A stretch of 35,437 nucleotides of DNA. It comes from Limnobaculum eriocheiris (lineage in GTDB: Bacteria > Pseudomonadota > Gammaproteobacteria > Enterobacterales > Enterobacteriaceae). The notes beneath the pieces were generated by a model, which did no database searches, had not been told where the DNA came from, and saw only the letters and a list, made by a program, of their open reading frames with translations. The position numbers and the translations under genes are program-made. The stretch lies in assembly GCF_021010575.1 (NCBI RefSeq), contig NZ_JAJNAG010000034.1:1-35437 (forward strand), read 5' to 3'. This document shows positions 34,714 to 35,437 of this stretch, one piece after another (position 1 is the stretch's first letter; each line of letters begins with the position of its first letter).

Positions 34714-35262
34714 ATGAAATATGGAAATTTTCATATTACTGCCCCATTGATGTTGTGTGGTGAAATGAATGAAGCCGAAGTGCTGGGAGCCTCGGTCTGG
34801 TTATGGATGCACTCTCCGCAACACAATACCGCCTCGTTAAATACGCTACCAACTTTGCTATTGCCGATAATTAAAAATCAGCAGTTTGCTCTGGTCAGTG
34901 AGGGCAATAAGCCGGTGTTTTTTCTGTCGTGGGCATGGATGGATGAACAGGCTGAGTGTCGTTACTTTACTGAAGATTTCTTAATGTTCAGAGAAGAAGA
35001 CTGGACCAGCGGTGAACGCCTGTGGATCCACGACTGGATTGCTCCATTTGGTCATTCGATGGTCATGAGGCGAATTGTCTCCGATATCATTTTCCCTGAG
35101 CACTTTGGCCGTATGATTTATCACAAAACTAAAAACTATCAGACCAAAACCTGGCATGGAAAGAATATCCAACGGCAGGAAAAAGATAAGTGGTACAGGG
35201 AACATCCGGTTATCAAAGATGAAGCGACACTGAGGCTGTTATTACAAAAATCAACTCAGTAA
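34714..35262 (+). CDS. HlyC/CdiC-family toxin lysine acyltransferase
   Basis: A 182-residue protein of the RTX toxin-activating acyltransferase family, which moves a fatty acyl chain from acyl-ACP to lysines of a partner toxin in the cytosol. It aligns with E. coli HlyC along its length: LGASVWLWMHSPQH carries the catalytic His (residue 37) and EDWTSGERLWIHDWIAPFG the catalytic Asp (residue 107). The 70-residue spacing is close to His23-Asp92 of HlyC. A longer frame begins at 34540, but the ATG at 34714 has a strong AAGGA eight bases ahead and gives the family length (about 170). The adjacent exoprotein rather than an RTX gene suggests a CdiC role. The partner specificity is inferred. Confidence 0.88.
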   Translation: MKYGNFHITAPLMLCGEMNEAEVLGASVWLWMHSPQHNTASLNTLPTLLLPIIKNQQFALVSEGNKPVFFLSWAWMDEQAECRYFTEDFLMFREEDWTSGERLWIHDWIAPFGHSMVMRRIVSDIIFPEHFGRMIYHKTKNYQTKTWHGKNIQRQEKDKWYREHPVIKDEATLRLLLQKSTQ

Positions 35263-35329
35263 TAATATGTTATGAACGGCGTAAGTCACTAATTAAAAAT
35301 AGAGAAGAACAGTAAAAAGGATTTTACTA

Positions 35330-35437
35330 ATGAACAAGCATTTATACCGCGTTATTTTCAACCGGGCCCGCGGCCAGTTAATGGTGGTGCCGGACATTGC
35401 CGGTGCCCGTGCCGACGGGGGGAGTTCCCGTGTTTCA
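35330..35437 (+). CDS. Start of a CdiA/FhaB-type exoprotein (cut by window)
   Basis: Only the first 36 codons are in the window. MNKHLYRVIFNRARGQLMVV is a textbook extended signal peptide region (ESPR), which is found on very large type V-secreted proteins: two-partner haemagglutinins/CdiA and some autotransporters. An AAAAGG ribosome site lies nine bases before the ATG. The gene starts 67 bases after the acyltransferase stop on the same strand, so the two are probably one operon. The following residues (PDIAGARADGGSS) still belong to the signal peptide. CdiA is favoured by the acyltransferase, but a plain adhesin cannot be ruled out. Confidence 0.85.
   Translation, partial: MNKHLYRVIFNRARGQLMVVPDIAGARADGGSSRVS

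Overview
The window looks like chromosomal DNA of a member of Enterobacterales. Most genes match, in order, the Escherichia coli K-12 stretch glnK-amtB-tesB-ybaY-ybaZ-ffs ... acrB-acrA-acrR ... ybaM(rsmS)-priC-ybaN-apt-dnaX-ybaB-recR-htpG-adk-hemH ... ybaL-fsr ... ybaK-ybaP. Protein similarity is high for the core genes, but many K-12 accessory genes are missing (mdlB, ybaA, pdeB, ylaC, maa, hha, tomB, mscK, aes, gsk, ushA) and other modules stand in their places. This fits a family outside the E. coli/Salmonella core; a Budviciaceae-like genus is a guess that I cannot prove from the sequence.

Layout. (1) 1-2280: a nitrogen-control unit, with a sigma-54 promoter driving glnK-amtB and a terminator after it. 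(2) 2396-6174: an inserted sdaC-type serine/proton symporter, then tesB, ybaY, the alkyltransferase-like gene atl, and the 4.5S RNA gene ffs. (3) 6175-9451: a remodelled accessory stretch. Directly after ffs lie the N-terminal stub of a tyrosine integrase and the C-terminal scrap of an IS3-family transposase, then a membrane diguanylate cyclase and an MbfA-like ferritin/VIT1 membrane protein. (4) 9520-14719: the AcrAB drug efflux pump with its divergent repressor AcrR and a clear AcrR operator. (5) 14757-15851: ychN, an unrecognised four-to-five-span membrane protein, and the small regulator rsmS. (6) 15914-19637: a three-gene module (exported von Willebrand A protein, histidine kinase, OmpR-type response regulator) inserted between rsmS and priC, which adjoin in K-12. 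(7) 19656-27964: priC, ybaN, apt, dnaX with its programmed frameshift site, ybaB-recR, a run of perfect hairpins, htpG behind a textbook sigma-32 promoter, and adk. (8) 27965-34115: a small lipoprotein gene broken by a stop codon, hemH, ybaL, fsr, ybaK and ybaP. (9) 34116-35437: a dyad-rich, AT-rich upstream region, then an HlyC/CdiC-family toxin lysine acyltransferase and, 67 bases later, the first 36 codons of a large exoprotein with an extended signal peptide (CdiA/FhaB type). The window cuts this locus off.

The best candidates for new biology are the acyltransferase-exoprotein pair at the right edge (a probable CDI locus with no cdiB upstream), the VWA-kinase-regulator module with a GTAAC-N5-GTAAC direct repeat in front of it, and the hairpin array between recR and htpG. 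All calls rest on reading the sequence and on remembered family features; no database search was run.
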